A DNA stretch of 64,000 bases from Pseudomonadota bacterium (GTDB lineage: Bacteria > Pseudomonadota > Gammaproteobacteria > Steroidobacterales > MnTg04): NCBI GenBank assembly GCA_022560735.1, contig JADFSO010000007.1, positions 1 through 64,000 of the forward strand, read 5' to 3'. Made by a program: the position numbers and the translations under genes. Below are positions 63,243 through 64,000 of this stretch, in pieces. The notes under the pieces were generated by a model. The model was not told where the DNA came from. It did not search any database and saw only the letters and a list, made by a program, of their open reading frames with translations. Position 1 is the stretch's first letter; each line of letters opens with the position of its first letter.

Positions 63243-63388
63243 CGGCGTATGCGCATCAAATTCGGCAATCTATCGACCGTTACAGGTCGATGAGTATTGG
63301 CATCCCAACAAGGAGAAAAGAATACGGAAATCTACTTACTGCAGGGGTCGAATCCCCTGACCTCGATAAGCGGGCGGTTAATACTTGT

Positions 63389-64000
63389 TTATGGATCGCT
63401 GTTTGCGGTAATCGACATTCTCACCAGCTGCGCAAGCGAGCGGGCCCGCATCTTCTCCATGACCCTGGCCCGGTGGATCTCCACGGTGCGTTGGCTGACG
63501 TCGAGATCCGCTGCAATTATCTTGTTGGGGTTCCCTTGCACGACCAATTCCATGACTTCTTTTTCACGATTGGTGAGTTGGTCCATGTGATCGAGTATCT
63601 CCCGCTTTTCGCTCAGAATATTGCGGCTGTCGTGATCCTGATCAAGCGCGTGATTGATCCTGTCGATCAGATCCTGGTCGCGGAACGGTTTTTGGATAAA
63701 ATCCAGCGCGCCTTTTTTCAGCGCTTCGACCGCCATCGGTACGTCGCCGTGGCCGGTGATAAAAATGATCGGCAAAATCGCGTTTATTTCATTCAGTCGA
63801 TCCTGAAGTTCCAGACCGCTCATGCCGGGCATTCGTATATCAAGCACCAGGCAACCGGCGATATTATCATCGTAGAACTCCAGGAATTCGGTTGCCGAAG
63901 CAAAGCTGCGCGACTCGATTCCGATCGATTTCATCAGGAAACTCAGTGAATCGCGGACCGCGTCATCGTCATCAACGATAAAAACTATTCTGTTGTTGTC
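63389..64000 (-). CDS. FixJ-family response regulator, truncated by the window end
   Basis: At least 204 residues and open at 64000. The receiver domain keeps its acidic pocket (FIVDDDDAVRDSLSFLM), phosphoacceptor Asp in CLVLDIRMPGMSG, Thr in IIFITGHGDVP and Lys in DFIQKPFRDQDL. A LuxR-type HTH follows (LTNREKEVMELVVQGNPNKI and DVSQRTVEIHRARVMEKM). The sensor kinase is outside the window. It is on the same strand as the pseudo-receiver, about 150 bases upstream of it. Confidence 0.93.
   Translation of the reverse strand, partial: DNNRIVFIVDDDDAVRDSLSFLMKSIGIESRSFASATEFLEFYDDNIAGCLVLDIRMPGMSGLELQDRLNEINAILPIIFITGHGDVPMAVEALKKGALDFIQKPFRDQDLIDRINHALDQDHDSRNILSEKREILDHMDQLTNREKEVMELVVQGNPNKIIAADLDVSQRTVEIHRARVMEKMRARSLAQLVRMSITANSDP

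Noticed and set aside
63342-63359. tRNA T-arm-like hairpin (CAGGGG-TCGAAT-CCCCTG)
   Set aside because: The loop is one base short and no acceptor, D or anticodon arm can be folded around it on either strand; no tRNA is called.
1-64000. CRISPR array, prophage or complete IS element
   Set aside because: No regularly spaced repeats, no cas genes, no phage structural genes and no complete transposase were found.

Overview
The window is chromosomal DNA of a heterotrophic Gram-negative bacterium, most likely a gammaproteobacterium. An affinity to the Woeseiaceae or similar marine and sediment lineages is my inference from gene style (a TolB-like/TPR membrane protein, many secreted amidohydrolases and peptidases, Tat-exported oxidoreductases, outer-membrane proteins, a TonB receptor); no marker gene here proves it. 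Coding density is high. I see no rRNA, no complete tRNA, no CRISPR array and no prophage.

Layout. (1) 1-5800 is an accessory, partly wrecked segment. It holds a winged-helix/nucleotidyltransferase pair, an exact 26-bp direct repeat that recurs 3 kb downstream, a broken IS3-family end, an orphan higA whose higB has been cut exactly at that repeat, and an intact hipBA operon with four CTCTTAAGAG operators spaced 31-47-31 bp. A resident TolB/TPR membrane protein sits between the repeats. (2) 5900-9750 is a de novo NAD module: NrtR regulator divergent from nadA-nadB with a nested dyad operator between them. (3) 9800-25900 carries a secreted amidohydrolase, a small membrane protein, an acyltransferase, an ankyrin gene that looks frame-damaged, an RND efflux permease plus adaptor, an OmpA-like lipoprotein-type protein, a threonine aldolase, an alkaline phosphatase, OsmC, a TPR membrane protein, ArfB, an EamA transporter with no normal start codon, a GFA-type zinc protein and SlyX. 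(4) 25900-29830 has an unusual amidohydrolase-methyltransferase fusion lipoprotein, an operator-controlled membrane protein/XRE pair, and an SPFH protein with an Arc-type small regulator behind a 27-bp dyad. (5) 29900-34460 is the glyoxylate shunt: a RamB/ScfR-like regulator divergent from malate synthase and isocitrate lyase. (6) 34500-51000 holds a Bax-inhibitor-type protein, a lipase-like hydrolase, three tandem DUF2846-like lipoproteins, an M24 peptidase, an ArsR-SRPBCC pair, a Tat flavoprotein, an outer-membrane protein, methyltransferase-fold proteins (ICMT-like, spermidine-synthase-like, exported PIMT), hydrolases, a DUF4242 remnant and a GLYK-type kinase. (7) 51300-58700 holds an S9-family protein that has lost its catalytic triad, isocitrate dehydrogenase, a frameshifted TonB receptor, a thioesterase, small proteins, REP-like repeats and a RIO-like kinase. 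(8) 58777-64000 holds a 1349-residue AAA/WD40 protein with an embedded P-domain-like segment, followed by a receiver protein without the phosphoacceptor Asp and a normal FixJ-type regulator that runs off the window.

How the parts work together: isocitrate lyase, malate synthase, the RamB/ScfR-like regulator and isocitrate dehydrogenase form the isocitrate branch point, although icd is 19 kb away. NrtR with NadA and NadB makes a regulated NAD supply. The most unusual pieces are the lipoprotein fusion of an amidohydrolase to a COG4798-type methyltransferase, the AAA/P-domain/WD40 protein beside a pseudo-receiver, and the catalytically dead S9 protein. I do not see one clearly new multi-gene defence system. 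All family assignments are from reading motifs; no database search was possible.
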